Shown here: positions 49,014-57,937 of the stretch, piece by piece | Numbering within the stretch: the stretch's first letter is position 1 | Layout of the letters: every line of letters starts with the position of its first letter | NCBI RefSeq assembly: GCF_000009765.2 | Contig: NC_003155.5 | Span: 5,580,001 to 5,644,000 of the forward strand | Direction of reading: 5' to 3' | From: Streptomyces avermitilis MA-4680 = NBRC 14893 | GTDB lineage: Bacteria > Actinomycetota > Actinomycetes > Streptomycetales > Streptomycetaceae | DNA length: 64,000 bases | Made by a program: the position numbers and the translations under genes | The notes under the pieces: model-generated | Seen by the model: only the letters and a program-made list of their open reading frames with translations | Told to the model about the DNA's origin: nothing | Databases searched by the model: none

Positions 49014-51517
49014 TCCGCGGACGATTCCGCCGCCCGTGCGGGCTCCTTCGGCAGACCCGCCTTCTCCTGCTCCGCCGCCCCTCGCAACAGCACCGACAGC
49101 AGCCGCACGGCCCCCCGTTTGTGGAGCGGATCGTTTCCGTTGCCGCACTTGGGGGACTGGATGCAGGACGGGCAGCCGGCGTCGCACTCGCAGGATGCGA
49201 TGGCCTGGCGGGTGGCGGTGAGCCAGTCGCGGGCCGTGTGGAAGGCGCGCTCCGCGAATCCCGCGCCACCCGGATGGCCGTCGTAGACGAAGACCGTCGG
49301 CAGGAGCGTGTCCGGGTGCAGTGGGACCGAGACGCCGCCGATGTCCCAGCGGTCGCACGTGGCGAACAGCGGGAGCATGCCGATCGACGCGTGCTCGGCG
49401 GCGTGCAGGGCGCCGCCGAGGATCTCCGGGGTGATCCGCGCCGCGTCCAGCTGATCCTCGGTGACCGTCCACCACACGGCGCGAGTGCGGAGCGTACGTG
49501 GCGGAAGGTCGAGTTTGGTCTCGCCGAGCACTTCGCCGGTGATGAGTCTGCGACGCAGGAAGGAGACGACTTGGTTGGTGACCTCGACGGAGCCGTAGCA
49601 CAACCGGCCTTCGCCCCAGGGAACTTCGACGTCCGTCTCCAGGACCGAGATGGCGGTCGTGTCCCGGGCGACCGTCGAATACGACGGATTGGCCTCCTCG
49701 ACCAGGGCGACGGAATCCTCCAGGTCCAGCTCACGCACCAGGTAGGTACGGCCCTGGTGCAGATGGACCGCGCCCTCGTGCACGGTGGTGTGCGCGGCGC
49801 CCGCGTCGACCGTGCCGAGCAGCCGCCCGGTGCCGGCCTCGACGATCTGCACGGGCCGCCCGCCCTCCCCGCGGATGTCCGTGAGGTCCGCGGCTCGCTC
49901 CCGGCGTGTCCAGTGCCACGCCTTGGTGCGGCGGCGCAGCAGCTTCGCGGCCTCCAGCTGTGGCAGCAGGTCTGCGGTGGACGGGCCGAACAGTGCCAGG
50001 TCCTCTTCCACCAAAGGCAGTTCCTCGGCCGCAGCGCACAGGTGCGGCGCGAGGACGTACGGGTTGTCGGGGTCGAGGACCGTGGACTCCACCGGCTGGT
50101 CGAACAGGGCCTCGGGGTGGTGGACGAGGAACGTGTCCAGCGGGTCGTCGCGCGCGACCAGGATCGCCAGCGCCCCCTGCCCCGAGCGTCCGGCGCGGCC
50201 GGCCTGCTGCCAGAGGGATGCCCGAGTCCCCGGGTAGCCGGCGATGACGACGGCGTCCAGCCCCGACACGTCGACGCCGAGTTCGAGGGCGGTGGTGGCG
50301 GCGAGGCCGAGGAGTTCGCCGGAGTGCAGGGCGCGTTCGAGGGCGCGGCGTTCCTCCGGTAGGTAGCCGCCGCGGTAGGCGGCCACTCGCCGGGCGAGTG
50401 AGCGGTCGATCTCGGCGAGGCGTTCCTGGGCGATCACCGCGATCAGCTCGGCGCCACGCCGGGAGCGTACGAAGGCGACCGAGCGCACGCCTTGCAGGGT
50501 CAGGTCGGTCAGGAGGTCGGCGGTCTCGGCGGTGGCGGTGCGGCGGACGGGCGCGCCCTTCTCGCCGTGCAGCTCGGTGAGCGGGGGCTCCCAGAGGGCG
50601 AACACCAGTTCCCCCCGTGGGGAGGCGTCGTCCGCGACCTCCACGACCCGCAGGCCCGTGAGACGGGACGCGGCGACCGAGGGCTCGGCGGCGGTGGCGG
50701 AGGCCAGCAGGAACACCGGCGACGCGCCGTACCGCGCGCACAGACGGCGCAATCGGCGCAGTACCTGGGCGACGTGGGAGCCGAAGACGCCCCGGTAGGT
50801 GTGGCACTCGTCGATGACGACATAGCGCAGGGCACGCAGGAAGGAGGACCAGCGCGGGTGTGCGGGCAATATGCCGCGGTGCAGCATGTCGGGGTTGGTC
50901 AGGACGTAGTTGGCGTACTGACGTACCCATTCGCGTTCCTCGACGGGCGTGTCGCCGTCGTAGACCGCGGGGCGCACGGCGGTGCCCAGAGGTTGTGAAA
51001 GTTCCTTCACAGAGCGGCACTGATCCGCTGCCAGGGCCTTCGTCGGGGCGAGGTACAGGGCCGTCGCGCCACGCCCATTGGGGGCCTCGGAGCCGTCCAG
51101 GAGGGCCGACAGGGCCGGTACGAGGTACGCCAGGGACTTGCCGGAGGCGGTGCCTGTGGCGACGACCACCGACTCGCCGTCCAGGGCGTGCTCGGCCGCC
51201 CGTGCCTGGTGGGCCCAGGGGTGTTCGATGCCCGCGGCCTGCACCGCGGCGATGACCTCCGAACGGATCCGGTCGGGCCACACGGCATGGCGACCCTCAC
51301 GCGGGGGCAAGTGCTCCGTATGAGTGATGCGCGAAGCTCGGCTCGGCCCCGAGGCGAGCCGGTCCAGGACCGTGCCCGGCGAGGGGCTGGATGCGGTGTC
51401 CGACGAGGATCGATCGGGTCGGTGATTCTTGGCCATCGGCAACGAGTGTGTCACTGGCATGACGGACAATGGACCCAAGGCGTCGTGCACGCCTGCCGGT
51501 AAGTGATTGAATGCCAT
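49010..51517 (-). CDS. DEAD/DEAH-box helicase with DUF1998 zinc-cysteine domain
   Basis: The 835-residue protein has superfamily 2 motifs: ATGTASGKSLAYLVP (Walker A variant), APTKALAADQ, VIDECHTY (DECH box), LASATAAEP and QQAGRAGRSGQG. A C-terminal DUF1998 domain has four cysteines in SCECDAGCPSCIQSPKCG. This is the layout of MrfA-like helicases in mitomycin-damage repair. The start at 51517 follows the family N-terminus I remember (MAFNHLPAGVHDALGPLS), though no ribosome site is evident; 51460 and 51436 are alternatives. It is divergent from bldG. Confidence 0.88.
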   Translation of the reverse strand: MAFNHLPAGVHDALGPLSVMPVTHSLPMAKNHRPDRSSSDTASSPSPGTVLDRLASGPSRASRITHTEHLPPREGRHAVWPDRIRSEVIAAVQAAGIEHPWAHQARAAEHALDGESVVVATGTASGKSLAYLVPALSALLDGSEAPNGRGATALYLAPTKALAADQCRSVKELSQPLGTAVRPAVYDGDTPVEEREWVRQYANYVLTNPDMLHRGILPAHPRWSSFLRALRYVVIDECHTYRGVFGSHVAQVLRRLRRLCARYGASPVFLLASATAAEPSVAASRLTGLRVVEVADDASPRGELVFALWEPPLTELHGEKGAPVRRTATAETADLLTDLTLQGVRSVAFVRSRRGAELIAVIAQERLAEIDRSLARRVAAYRGGYLPEERRALERALHSGELLGLAATTALELGVDVSGLDAVVIAGYPGTRASLWQQAGRAGRSGQGALAILVARDDPLDTFLVHHPEALFDQPVESTVLDPDNPYVLAPHLCAAAEELPLVEEDLALFGPSTADLLPQLEAAKLLRRRTKAWHWTRRERAADLTDIRGEGGRPVQIVEAGTGRLLGTVDAGAAHTTVHEGAVHLHQGRTYLVRELDLEDSVALVEEANPSYSTVARDTTAISVLETDVEVPWGEGRLCYGSVEVTNQVVSFLRRRLITGEVLGETKLDLPPRTLRTRAVWWTVTEDQLDAARITPEILGGALHAAEHASIGMLPLFATCDRWDIGGVSVPLHPDTLLPTVFVYDGHPGGAGFAERAFHTARDWLTATRQAIASCECDAGCPSCIQSPKCGNGNDPLHKRGAVRLLSVLLRGAAEQEKAGLPKEPARAAESSAD

Positions 51518-51597
51518 CGCGGCTGGCGAACCGTCCCGGGGGCTCCGCCGAGGTGTCCCGAGGGGCGACCGCTCGATAGCAAGGTGCTGGAGGATCC

Positions 51598-51939
51598 GTG
51601 GACCTGTCCCTGTCGACCCGTACCGTCGGCGATCGTACGGTCGTCGAGGTCGGTGGCGAAATCGATGTATATACCGCGCCCAAGCTGCGCGAGCAGTTGG
51701 TCGAGCTGGTGAACGACGGCAATTTCCATCTTGTCGTCGACATGGAGGGCGTGGATTTCCTCGACTCCACCGGTCTCGGCGTGCTGGTCGGCGGCCTGAA
51801 GCGGGTGCGTGCCCATGAGGGCTCGCTGCGACTGGTCTGCAACCAGGAGCGCATTCTGAAGATCTTCCGCATCACCGGTCTCACCAAGGTGTTCCCGATC
51901 CACACCTCGGTCGAGGAAGCGGTGGCGGCCACCGACTGA
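51598..51939 (+). CDS. bldG: Anti-sigma factor antagonist BldG
   Basis: The 113-residue STAS protein contains VVDMEGVDFLDSTGLGVLVG with Ser57, the phosphorylation site reported for S. coelicolor BldG. BldG is needed for aerial hyphae and antibiotic production, and is controlled by phosphorylation through a partner kinase. The GTG start follows GGAGGATCC. The downstream gene encodes its anti-sigma partner, in the usual order. Confidence 0.95.
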   Translation: MDLSLSTRTVGDRTVVEVGGEIDVYTAPKLREQLVELVNDGNFHLVVDMEGVDFLDSTGLGVLVGGLKRVRAHEGSLRLVCNQERILKIFRITGLTKVFPIHTSVEEAVAATD

Positions 51940-52068
51940 CCCCGCCTCGGGCCCCTGTGCCCGGGCGGCAGAAGTCACGCGCCCAAAACGGCAGAAGCAA
52001 AAGGACGGGGGGACCGGGCCTCGGCGGCCCGGCCCTCTGACAGCACGCCCGTAGTTTGAGGGGGATGC

Positions 52069-52509
52069 ATGGCCACCGTTGAGCTCCGCTTCAGCGCGCT
52101 GCCCGAGCACGTCAGGACCGCCCGACTGGTGGCGGCAGCGGTGGCGCGCAGGGCCGGAGTGGACGAGGCCGTACTCGACGAGGTCAGACTCGCCGTGGGC
52201 GAGGCCTGCACCCGAGCCGTCGGACTGCACCAGAGCAGCGGTGTCTCGTCCCCGGTGCGGGTGACGCTGATCGAGGAGGAGAAGCAGTTCTCCATCGAGG
52301 TCGGCGACGAAGCGCCACGTTCGGCGCCCGGAGAGAGGGTGCCGGGCACGCGCGCCGCCGAGGATCCCGACGCGGACGGCGACGAGGACGACATGGGCCT
52401 CGCGGTCATCAGCGGCCTCGTCGACGATGTCGAGGTCACTGCTGGAGAAAACGGTGGACTGATCAGGATGAGCTGGCCAACCATGCCGCCGGCCACGCTC
52501 CTTCCCTGA
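52069..52509 (+). CDS. Anti-sigma factor serine kinase, BldG partner
   Basis: The 146-residue protein is an HATPase_c2-type ATP-binding protein: LDEVRLAVGEACTRAVGLHQ carries the N-box, and MGLAVISGLVDDVEV the G-box region. It has an acidic insertion (DPDADGDEDD). In S. coelicolor the equivalent (SCO3548, ApgA) acts with BldG. It follows bldG by 129 bp and is followed by a strong terminator. Confidence 0.88.
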   Translation: MATVELRFSALPEHVRTARLVAAAVARRAGVDEAVLDEVRLAVGEACTRAVGLHQSSGVSSPVRVTLIEEEKQFSIEVGDEAPRSAPGERVPGTRAAEDPDADGDEDDMGLAVISGLVDDVEVTAGENGGLIRMSWPTMPPATLLP

Positions 52510-52522
52510 CGCCCCCTCGCGC

Positions 52523-52549
52523 AGTACCCGTAGTACTTGTAGTACCCGC
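52523..52549. repeat. 9-bp triplication before the bldG operon terminator
   Basis: AGTACCCGT, AGTACTTGT and AGTACCCGC follow one another, then GGTACC. It lies between the anti-sigma stop and the terminator. Confidence 0.75.
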
Positions 52550-52557
52550 GGTACCTG

Positions 52558-52585
52558 AAGGGCCCTGCTCAGCAGGGCCCTTTTT
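52558..52585 (+). terminator. Rho-independent terminator of the bldG operon
   Basis: AAGGGCCCTGCT pairs perfectly with its complement around a single C and the stem is followed by TTTTT overlapping its last bases. Confidence 0.9.
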
Positions 52586-52611
52586 GCATGCGTGGCGCGC
52601 CGGACCCCTTT

Positions 52612-52634
52612 TCGTGAATTGATTCACGATCAAT
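52612..52634. promoter_or_regulatory. Overlapping palindromes upstream of hppA
   Basis: TCGTGAAT-TG-ATTCACGA (52612-52629) overlaps ATTGAT-N5-ATCAAT (52618-52634), two perfect inverted repeats in an AT-rich stretch 190-210 bp before hppA. They look like regulator sites; the regulator is unknown. Confidence 0.55.
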
Positions 52635-52775
52635 CAGGTGATAATTCGATCAAGCGTCAATGCCTTTGAGGCGTTACCTCTTTTGGGCCCCCTGTGTGCT
52701 CGACGATCATTTGCTGAAGAGCATGTGAAGGCTGATTCCGTTTACCGCCCACTGTTTTGATCAGGTTCCGCTACC

Positions 52776-52781
52776 TACAAT
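52776..52781 (+). promoter_or_regulatory. Possible -10 element of hppA
   Basis: TACAAT resembles the TAgaaT-type -10 box of housekeeping streptomycete promoters and would give a leader of about 36 nt. No convincing -35 box lies at 17 bp. Confidence 0.35.
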
Positions 52782-52823
52782 CCGTCCACATCTTGAGCTC
52801 AGCCCAAGCGTCAAGGAGGACGA

Positions 52824-55229
52824 ATGGCGGGGCTTTCTACCCCTCATCAGTTTGACCACCCCACTGCTCTCGCAGCCGCGGTACTGACCGACGACAATCG
52901 TGTGATCGTGATGGTCATCGGGGTCGTCGCGCTCGCGGCGCTCGTGGTCGCCGGGATCCTGGTGCGCCAGGTACTCGCGGCCGGCGAGGGCACCGACAGC
53001 ATGAAGAAGATCGCAGCGGCGGTCCAGGAAGGTGCGAACGCCTATCTCGGACGGCAGATGCGCACGCTCGGCGTATTCGCCGTCGTCGTGTTCTTCCTGC
53101 TCATGCTGCTGCCCGCGGACGACTGGAATCAGCGCGCCGGACGATCGGTCTTCTTCTTGATCGGCGCGTTGTTCTCGGCGACCACCGGTTATACCGGCAT
53201 GTGGCTCGCGGTACGGAGCAACGTGCGTGTGGCCGCCGCGGCACGAGAAGCGACTCCGGCGGAGGGTGAGCCGGAAAAGGATCTCACCGCCGTATCGCAC
53301 AAAGCAATGAAGATCGCTTTCCGCACGGGCGGCGTCGTCGGCATGTTCACGGTGGGGCTCGGTCTGCTGGGCGCCTCCTGTGTGGTGCTGGTCTACGCGG
53401 CCGACGCGCCGAAGGTGCTCGAGGGCTTCGGCCTCGGGGCTGCCCTGATCGCCATGTTCATGCGTGTCGGCGGCGGCATCTTCACCAAGGCCGCCGACGT
53501 CGGCGCCGACCTGGTCGGCAAGGTCGAGCAGGGCATTCCGGAGGACGACCCGCGCAATGCCGCGACCATCGCCGACAATGTGGGCGACAACGTCGGCGAC
53601 TGCGCGGGCATGGCGGCCGACCTCTTCGAGTCGTACGCCGTGACCCTCGTCGCCGCGCTGATCCTCGGCAAGGCGGCGTTCGGTGACTCCGGGCTCGCCT
53701 TCCCGCTGATCGTGCCCGCGATCGGCGTACTCACCGCGATGATCGGCATCTTCGCCGTGGCCCCGCGCCGCGCCGACCGCAGCGGCATGTCCGCGATCAA
53801 CCGTGGTTTCTTCGTCTCCGCGGTGTTCTCGCTGGCCCTGGTGGCCGTGGCCGTCTACGTCTATCTGCCGGGGAAGTACGCCGACCTCGACGGAGTCACG
53901 GACGTGGCGATCCGGGCCAAGGACGGCGATCCGCGGATCCTCGCGATGGTCGCGGTGGCGATCGGCATCGTGCTGGCCGCCCTGATCCAGCAGCTGACCG
54001 GCTACTTCACCGAGACGACCCGACGACCCGTACGGGACATCGGCAAGAGCTCGCTCACCGGCGCCGCCACCGTCGTCCTCGCCGGTATCTCCGTCGGTCT
54101 GGAGTCGGCCGTCTACACCGCCCTGCTGATCGGCCTCGGCGTGTACGGGGCGTTTCTGCTCGGCGGTACGTCGATCATGCTGGCGCTGTTCGCGGTGGCG
54201 CTGGCCGGCACCGGTCTGCTCACCACGGTCGGCGTGATCGTCGCGATGGACACCTTCGGTCCGGTCTCCGACAACGCGCAGGGCATCGCCGAGATGTCCG
54301 GTGACGTCACGGGCGCGGGCGCGCAGGTGCTCACCGACCTGGACGCCGTGGGCAACACCACCAAGGCCATCACCAAGGGCATCGCCATCGCCACGGCCGT
54401 CCTCGCGGCCTCGGCGCTCTTCGGCTCGTACCGGGACGCGATCACCACGGCGGCGAACGACGTGGGCGAGAAGGTCTCGGGCGCGGGTGCTCCGATGAAC
54501 CTGATGATGGACATCTCTCAGCCCAACAACCTGGTCGGCCTCATCGCGGGCGCCGCGGTCGTCTTCCTCTTCTCGGGGCTGGCGATCAACGCGGTCTCGC
54601 GGTCCGCGGGGGCCGTGGTCTACGAGGTGCGGCGGCAGTTCCGCGAGCACCCCGGGATCATGGACTACACGGAGCAGCCCGAGTACGGCAGGGTTGTCGA
54701 CATCTGCACCAAGGACGCGTTGCGCGAGCTGGCCACTCCGGGTCTGCTCGCCGTGCTGGCGCCCATCGCCATCGGGTTCACGCTCGGTGTCGGAGCGCTC
54801 GGCGCGTATCTGGCGGGCGCGATCGGCACCGGCACGCTGATGGCGGTCTTCCTCGCCAACTCCGGCGGTGCCTGGGACAACGCGAAGAAGCTCGTGGAGG
54901 ACGGCCACCACGGCGGCAAGGGCAGCGAGGCCCACGCCGCGACGGTGATCGGCGACACGGTCGGCGACCCGTTCAAGGACACCGCGGGACCCGCGATCAA
55001 CCCGCTCCTGAAGGTGATGAACCTGGTCGCGCTGCTCATCGCGCCCGCGGTCGTCAAGTTCTCGTACGGCGAGGACAAGAACCTCGGCGTGCGGATCGCC
55101 ATCGCCGTGCTCTCGATCCTTGTGATCGTGGGCGCGGTGTACATCTCCAAGCGGCGTGGGATCGCCGTGGGTGACGAAGGCAACGCGGAGCGGGTGACCA
55201 AGTCGGCTGACCCAGCGGTGGTTTCGTAG
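52824..55229 (+). CDS. hppA: Proton-translocating pyrophosphatase (K+-independent)
   Basis: The 801-residue membrane protein has about sixteen helices with the pyrophosphate-binding motifs DVGADLVGKVEQGIPEDDPR, DNVGDNVGDCAGMAADLFES (quoted as DNVGDNVGD), DNAQGIAEMSGDV and GDTVGDPFKDTAGPA. Lys514 in GNTTKAITKG marks the potassium-independent H+-pumping class. It couples pyrophosphate hydrolysis to proton export. The ATG follows AAGGAGGACG. A strong hairpin follows the stop. Confidence 0.96.
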   Translation: MAGLSTPHQFDHPTALAAAVLTDDNRVIVMVIGVVALAALVVAGILVRQVLAAGEGTDSMKKIAAAVQEGANAYLGRQMRTLGVFAVVVFFLLMLLPADDWNQRAGRSVFFLIGALFSATTGYTGMWLAVRSNVRVAAAAREATPAEGEPEKDLTAVSHKAMKIAFRTGGVVGMFTVGLGLLGASCVVLVYAADAPKVLEGFGLGAALIAMFMRVGGGIFTKAADVGADLVGKVEQGIPEDDPRNAATIADNVGDNVGDCAGMAADLFESYAVTLVAALILGKAAFGDSGLAFPLIVPAIGVLTAMIGIFAVAPRRADRSGMSAINRGFFVSAVFSLALVAVAVYVYLPGKYADLDGVTDVAIRAKDGDPRILAMVAVAIGIVLAALIQQLTGYFTETTRRPVRDIGKSSLTGAATVVLAGISVGLESAVYTALLIGLGVYGAFLLGGTSIMLALFAVALAGTGLLTTVGVIVAMDTFGPVSDNAQGIAEMSGDVTGAGAQVLTDLDAVGNTTKAITKGIAIATAVLAASALFGSYRDAITTAANDVGEKVSGAGAPMNLMMDISQPNNLVGLIAGAAVVFLFSGLAINAVSRSAGAVVYEVRRQFREHPGIMDYTEQPEYGRVVDICTKDALRELATPGLLAVLAPIAIGFTLGVGALGAYLAGAIGTGTLMAVFLANSGGAWDNAKKLVEDGHHGGKGSEAHAATVIGDTVGDPFKDTAGPAINPLLKVMNLVALLIAPAVVKFSYGEDKNLGVRIAIAVLSILVIVGAVYISKRRGIAVGDEGNAERVTKSADPAVVS

Positions 55230-55276
55230 GCCGTCTTACGACACCTGGCCTCATGCCTGGTCAGATACGGGCCAAC

Positions 55277-55318
55277 GGGCGGGCAGGCGGCGCGCACTGA
55301 CGCGCCGTCCGCTCGCCC
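55277..55318 (+). terminator. Large GC-rich hairpin after hppA
   Basis: An 18-nt arm starting GGGCGGGCAGGCGG pairs with its partner at 17 of 18 positions (two G-U) around CACTGA, 48 bp past the hppA stop. Confidence 0.75.
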
Positions 55319-55463
55319 TGCTCATGTTCGCGCCCTTTCCGTGAGCCTTCTCTCGCTTGGTGCAAATGGCTTCAATAGGTTATTAAGCGGACGTTCGACA
55401 TACGGTCGTCGCCCACTTGGCGTGTATGTTCCGGGGCCGAGAGCCATGGAAGGGACCAATCCG

Positions 55464-56042
55464 GTGAACAAGAAGCTCGCGGCCGCGCTGTCCGGCGGTG
55501 CGGTACTGGTACTGGCGCTGTCGGGATGCAGTAGTAGCGACGACGGTGGCAGCGACAAGCTGAACTCCTGGGCCAAGCAGGTCTGTGACGCGGTGCAGCC
55601 ACAGGCGAAGAAGATCGAGGCCGCGAATACCGCGATCCAGAAGGAGACCTCGGACAACAGCGCGCCCGCCGACGTCCAGAAGACCGACTCGCAGGCCTTC
55701 CAGGACATCTCCGACGCCTACAAGGCGATGGCGAACGCCGTCGACAAGGCCGGGGCCCCCGATGTCGAGAACGGCAAGACCAAGCAGGCGAACGCGGTCA
55801 AGGAACTCGACGACCTGTCCTCCGCCTACGCCGACCTGAAGAAGCAGACGGACGAGCTCGACACCAAGAACCAGGCGAAGTTCGCCGACGGTCTCAAGGG
55901 TGTCGCCACCCAGCTGGAGAAGCTGAGCAAGAGCGGCAGCGACGCCCTCAACAACCTCGAGGAGGGCGACGTCGGCAAGGCGATGGCCCAGCAGGCGAGC
56001 TGCAAGTCCGCGTCGGCGCCGGCCTCGGCGACGAAGGGCTGA
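55464..56042 (+). CDS. Small helical lipoprotein
   Basis: The 192-residue protein begins VNKKLAAALSGGAVLVLALS with lipobox ALSGC (Cys22), then SSSDDGGSDKLNSWAK. The mature part is mainly helical with coiled-coil-like heptads (TDSQAFQDISDAYKAMANAV) and one more Cys pair partner near the end (QQASCKSA). The GTG start gives a normal signal peptide; ATG 55446 would add six residues. The function is unknown; this gene is conserved between hppA and the methyltransferase. Confidence 0.82.
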   Translation: MNKKLAAALSGGAVLVLALSGCSSSDDGGSDKLNSWAKQVCDAVQPQAKKIEAANTAIQKETSDNSAPADVQKTDSQAFQDISDAYKAMANAVDKAGAPDVENGKTKQANAVKELDDLSSAYADLKKQTDELDTKNQAKFADGLKGVATQLEKLSKSGSDALNNLEEGDVGKAMAQQASCKSASAPASATKG

Positions 56043-56045
56043 CCC

Positions 56046-56119
56046 GAAGAGGGCGCAGGGCTGAGGAGAGCCGGCCTGAAGGGGACGCAGGGCTGAGGAG
56101 AGCCGGCCTGAAGAGGGCG
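56046..56119. repeat. 32-bp tandem repeat downstream of the lipoprotein gene
   Basis: Two 32-bp copies beginning GAAGAGGGCGCAGGGCTGAG (with two changes in the second) are followed by a 10-bp partial copy in the space before the methyltransferase gene. Confidence 0.85.
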
Positions 56120-56176
56120 ATCGTCCGGACAGCCGAAGGAGGTGCCGGTACGCGTGCGTGCCCACACCGCCTTCGG

Positions 56177-56185
56177 TTGTCCACA
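56177..56185 (+). promoter_or_regulatory. Perfect DnaA box upstream of a methyltransferase
   Basis: TTGTCCACA lies 41 bp before the GTG start, directly followed by GGAGG. Confidence 0.6.
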
Positions 56186-56226
56186 GGAGGGCGTGCGATG
56201 TCGGCAGGAACGGACACAATGGGGGC

Positions 56227-57747
56227 GTGAGTAACTCCGCCCTGTCGCCCCTGCCCTCCGCCGACCGTCCCGACGTCGCCGCCCGGCTGCGGGACGCCCT
56301 GCTCGGCGCCTCCTTCACCGCCGACGGGCTGCTCGAGCTGCTCGGCGCTCCCGCGTACGCGGCGCTCGCCCGCAGCGAGGTCGTGCCCGCCCTGCGGGCC
56401 ACCCGTGGCGACACGCCGCTGGAAACGCTCGTGCGGCTGTTTCTGTTGCAGCAGCCCGTGCCGCACGCGCGCGTGGCGGACGTCCTGCCCGTCGACGCCT
56501 GCCTGGAAGCCGGCTGGCTGACCGGCGTCGGCGGGGACGAGGTCGCCGCCGCCGTCGACATCCGGCCGTACGGGGGGCCCGACGGCGAGGACTGGTTCAT
56601 CGTCTCCGACCTGGGGTGCGCGGTCGGCGGGGCGGGCGGGATCGGCAGCCGGGACGAGGGCGTCGTCCTCGGCGTCGGCGGGGCGTCCACCACGCTCGCC
56701 GGGATCACCGTGCGTACCCCCGTCGCCGCCGCCCTCGACCTCGGCACCGGCTCCGGGATCCAGGCACTGCACGCCGCACGGCACGCCACGCGCGTGACCG
56801 CGACCGACCTCAACCCGCGCGCGCTGCACACCACCGCGCTCACCCTCGCGCTCTCCGGCGCACCGGCCGCCGACCTGCGTGAGGGCTCCCTCTTCGAGCC
56901 GATCGCCGCCGACGAGACATACGACCTGATCGTGTCGAACCCGCCCTTCGTGATCTCTCCGGGCGCCCGGCTCACGTACCGCGACGGCGGGATGGGCGGG
57001 GACGACCTGTGCCGCACACTCGTCCAGCAGGCGGGCGACCGGCTGACCGAGGGCGGGTACGCGCAGTTCCTCGCCAACTGGCAGCACGTTGAGGGCGAGG
57101 ACTGGCAGGACCGGCTGCGCTCGTGGGTGCCGCGCGGCTGCGACGCCTGGATCGTGCAGCGCGAGGTGCAGGACGTCACGCAGTACGCCGAGTTGTGGCT
57201 CCGGGACGCGGGCGACCATCGCAGCGACCCGGTCGAGTACCAGGCGCGGTACGACGCGTGGCTCGACGAGTTCGAGGCGCGCAAGGTCAAGTCGGTGGGC
57301 TTCGGCTGGATCACCCTGCGGAAGACGGGCGCGGTCGAGCCCTCGGTGACGGTCGAGGAATGGCCGCACTCCATCGAACAGCCGCTCGGTGAGGCCGTGC
57401 GCGCGCACTTCGACCGCGTCGACTATCTGCGGGCGACGGACGACGCGGCCCTGCTCGCCGGGCACTTCAAGCTCGCCGCCGAGGTCGTCCAGGAACAGGT
57501 CGGCCTGCCCGGTGCCGAGGACCCCGAGCACGTGGTGCTGCGCCAGCACCGCGGGATGCGCCGGGCCACCAAGGTGGACACGGTCGGGGCGGGCTTCGCC
57601 GGTGTGTGCGACGGCACCCTGAGCGCCGGGCGCATCCTCGACGCCATCGCCCAACTGGTCGGCGAGGACCCCGTGCTGCTGCGCGACCGCACGCCCGCCC
57701 AGATCCGGCTGCTGGTGGAGCAGGGGTTCCTGGATCCGGTGGAGTGA
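56227..57747 (+). CDS. Class I methyltransferase with N-terminal extension (HemK/PrmC-like)
   Basis: The 506-residue protein has the SAM motif ALDLGTGSGIQALHAARHAT (split as DLGTGSGIQ) and the catalytic motif LIVSNPPFVISPG, NPPF, that amino- or glutamine-N-methyltransferases use. The N-terminal 160 residues and C-terminal 180 residues are extra domains typical of a streptomycete family. Relatives methylate glutamine of release factors or modify nucleic acid; the substrate here is unknown. The GTG start fits the N-terminus. Confidence 0.85.
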   Translation: MSNSALSPLPSADRPDVAARLRDALLGASFTADGLLELLGAPAYAALARSEVVPALRATRGDTPLETLVRLFLLQQPVPHARVADVLPVDACLEAGWLTGVGGDEVAAAVDIRPYGGPDGEDWFIVSDLGCAVGGAGGIGSRDEGVVLGVGGASTTLAGITVRTPVAAALDLGTGSGIQALHAARHATRVTATDLNPRALHTTALTLALSGAPAADLREGSLFEPIAADETYDLIVSNPPFVISPGARLTYRDGGMGGDDLCRTLVQQAGDRLTEGGYAQFLANWQHVEGEDWQDRLRSWVPRGCDAWIVQREVQDVTQYAELWLRDAGDHRSDPVEYQARYDAWLDEFEARKVKSVGFGWITLRKTGAVEPSVTVEEWPHSIEQPLGEAVRAHFDRVDYLRATDDAALLAGHFKLAAEVVQEQVGLPGAEDPEHVVLRQHRGMRRATKVDTVGAGFAGVCDGTLSAGRILDAIAQLVGEDPVLLRDRTPAQIRLLVEQGFLDPVE

Positions 57748-57903
57748 CCCCGGGCCGGGGCGCGTCGGCACTGCCGTGCGAAGCCGCTGGGGCGGGTCCG
57801 CACCACTGAGCCGCATGCGCCCGCTTTGACGGGATTGGTCCGCAAAAGGGCTCCTGTCAGTGGTGCGTGCGAAGCTACCTTCAAGAGACAGAATCCACGC
57901 GTC

Positions 57904-57937
57904 CTCGGGGGAGGCGCGCTGTCTCGGGGGAGGCGCG
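57904..57937 (+). repeat. Duplicated ribosome-binding site of the kinase gene
   Basis: CTCGGGGGAGGCGCG occurs twice with a 19-bp period, immediately before the kinase ATG at 57938. Each copy has the GGGGGAGG Shine-Dalgarno sequence; only the second is at working distance. Confidence 0.85.

Noticed and set aside
51460..51597. Separate small gene between the helicase and bldG
   Set aside because: The frames there are short and unsupported. The space is better explained as helicase N-terminus and bldG promoter.
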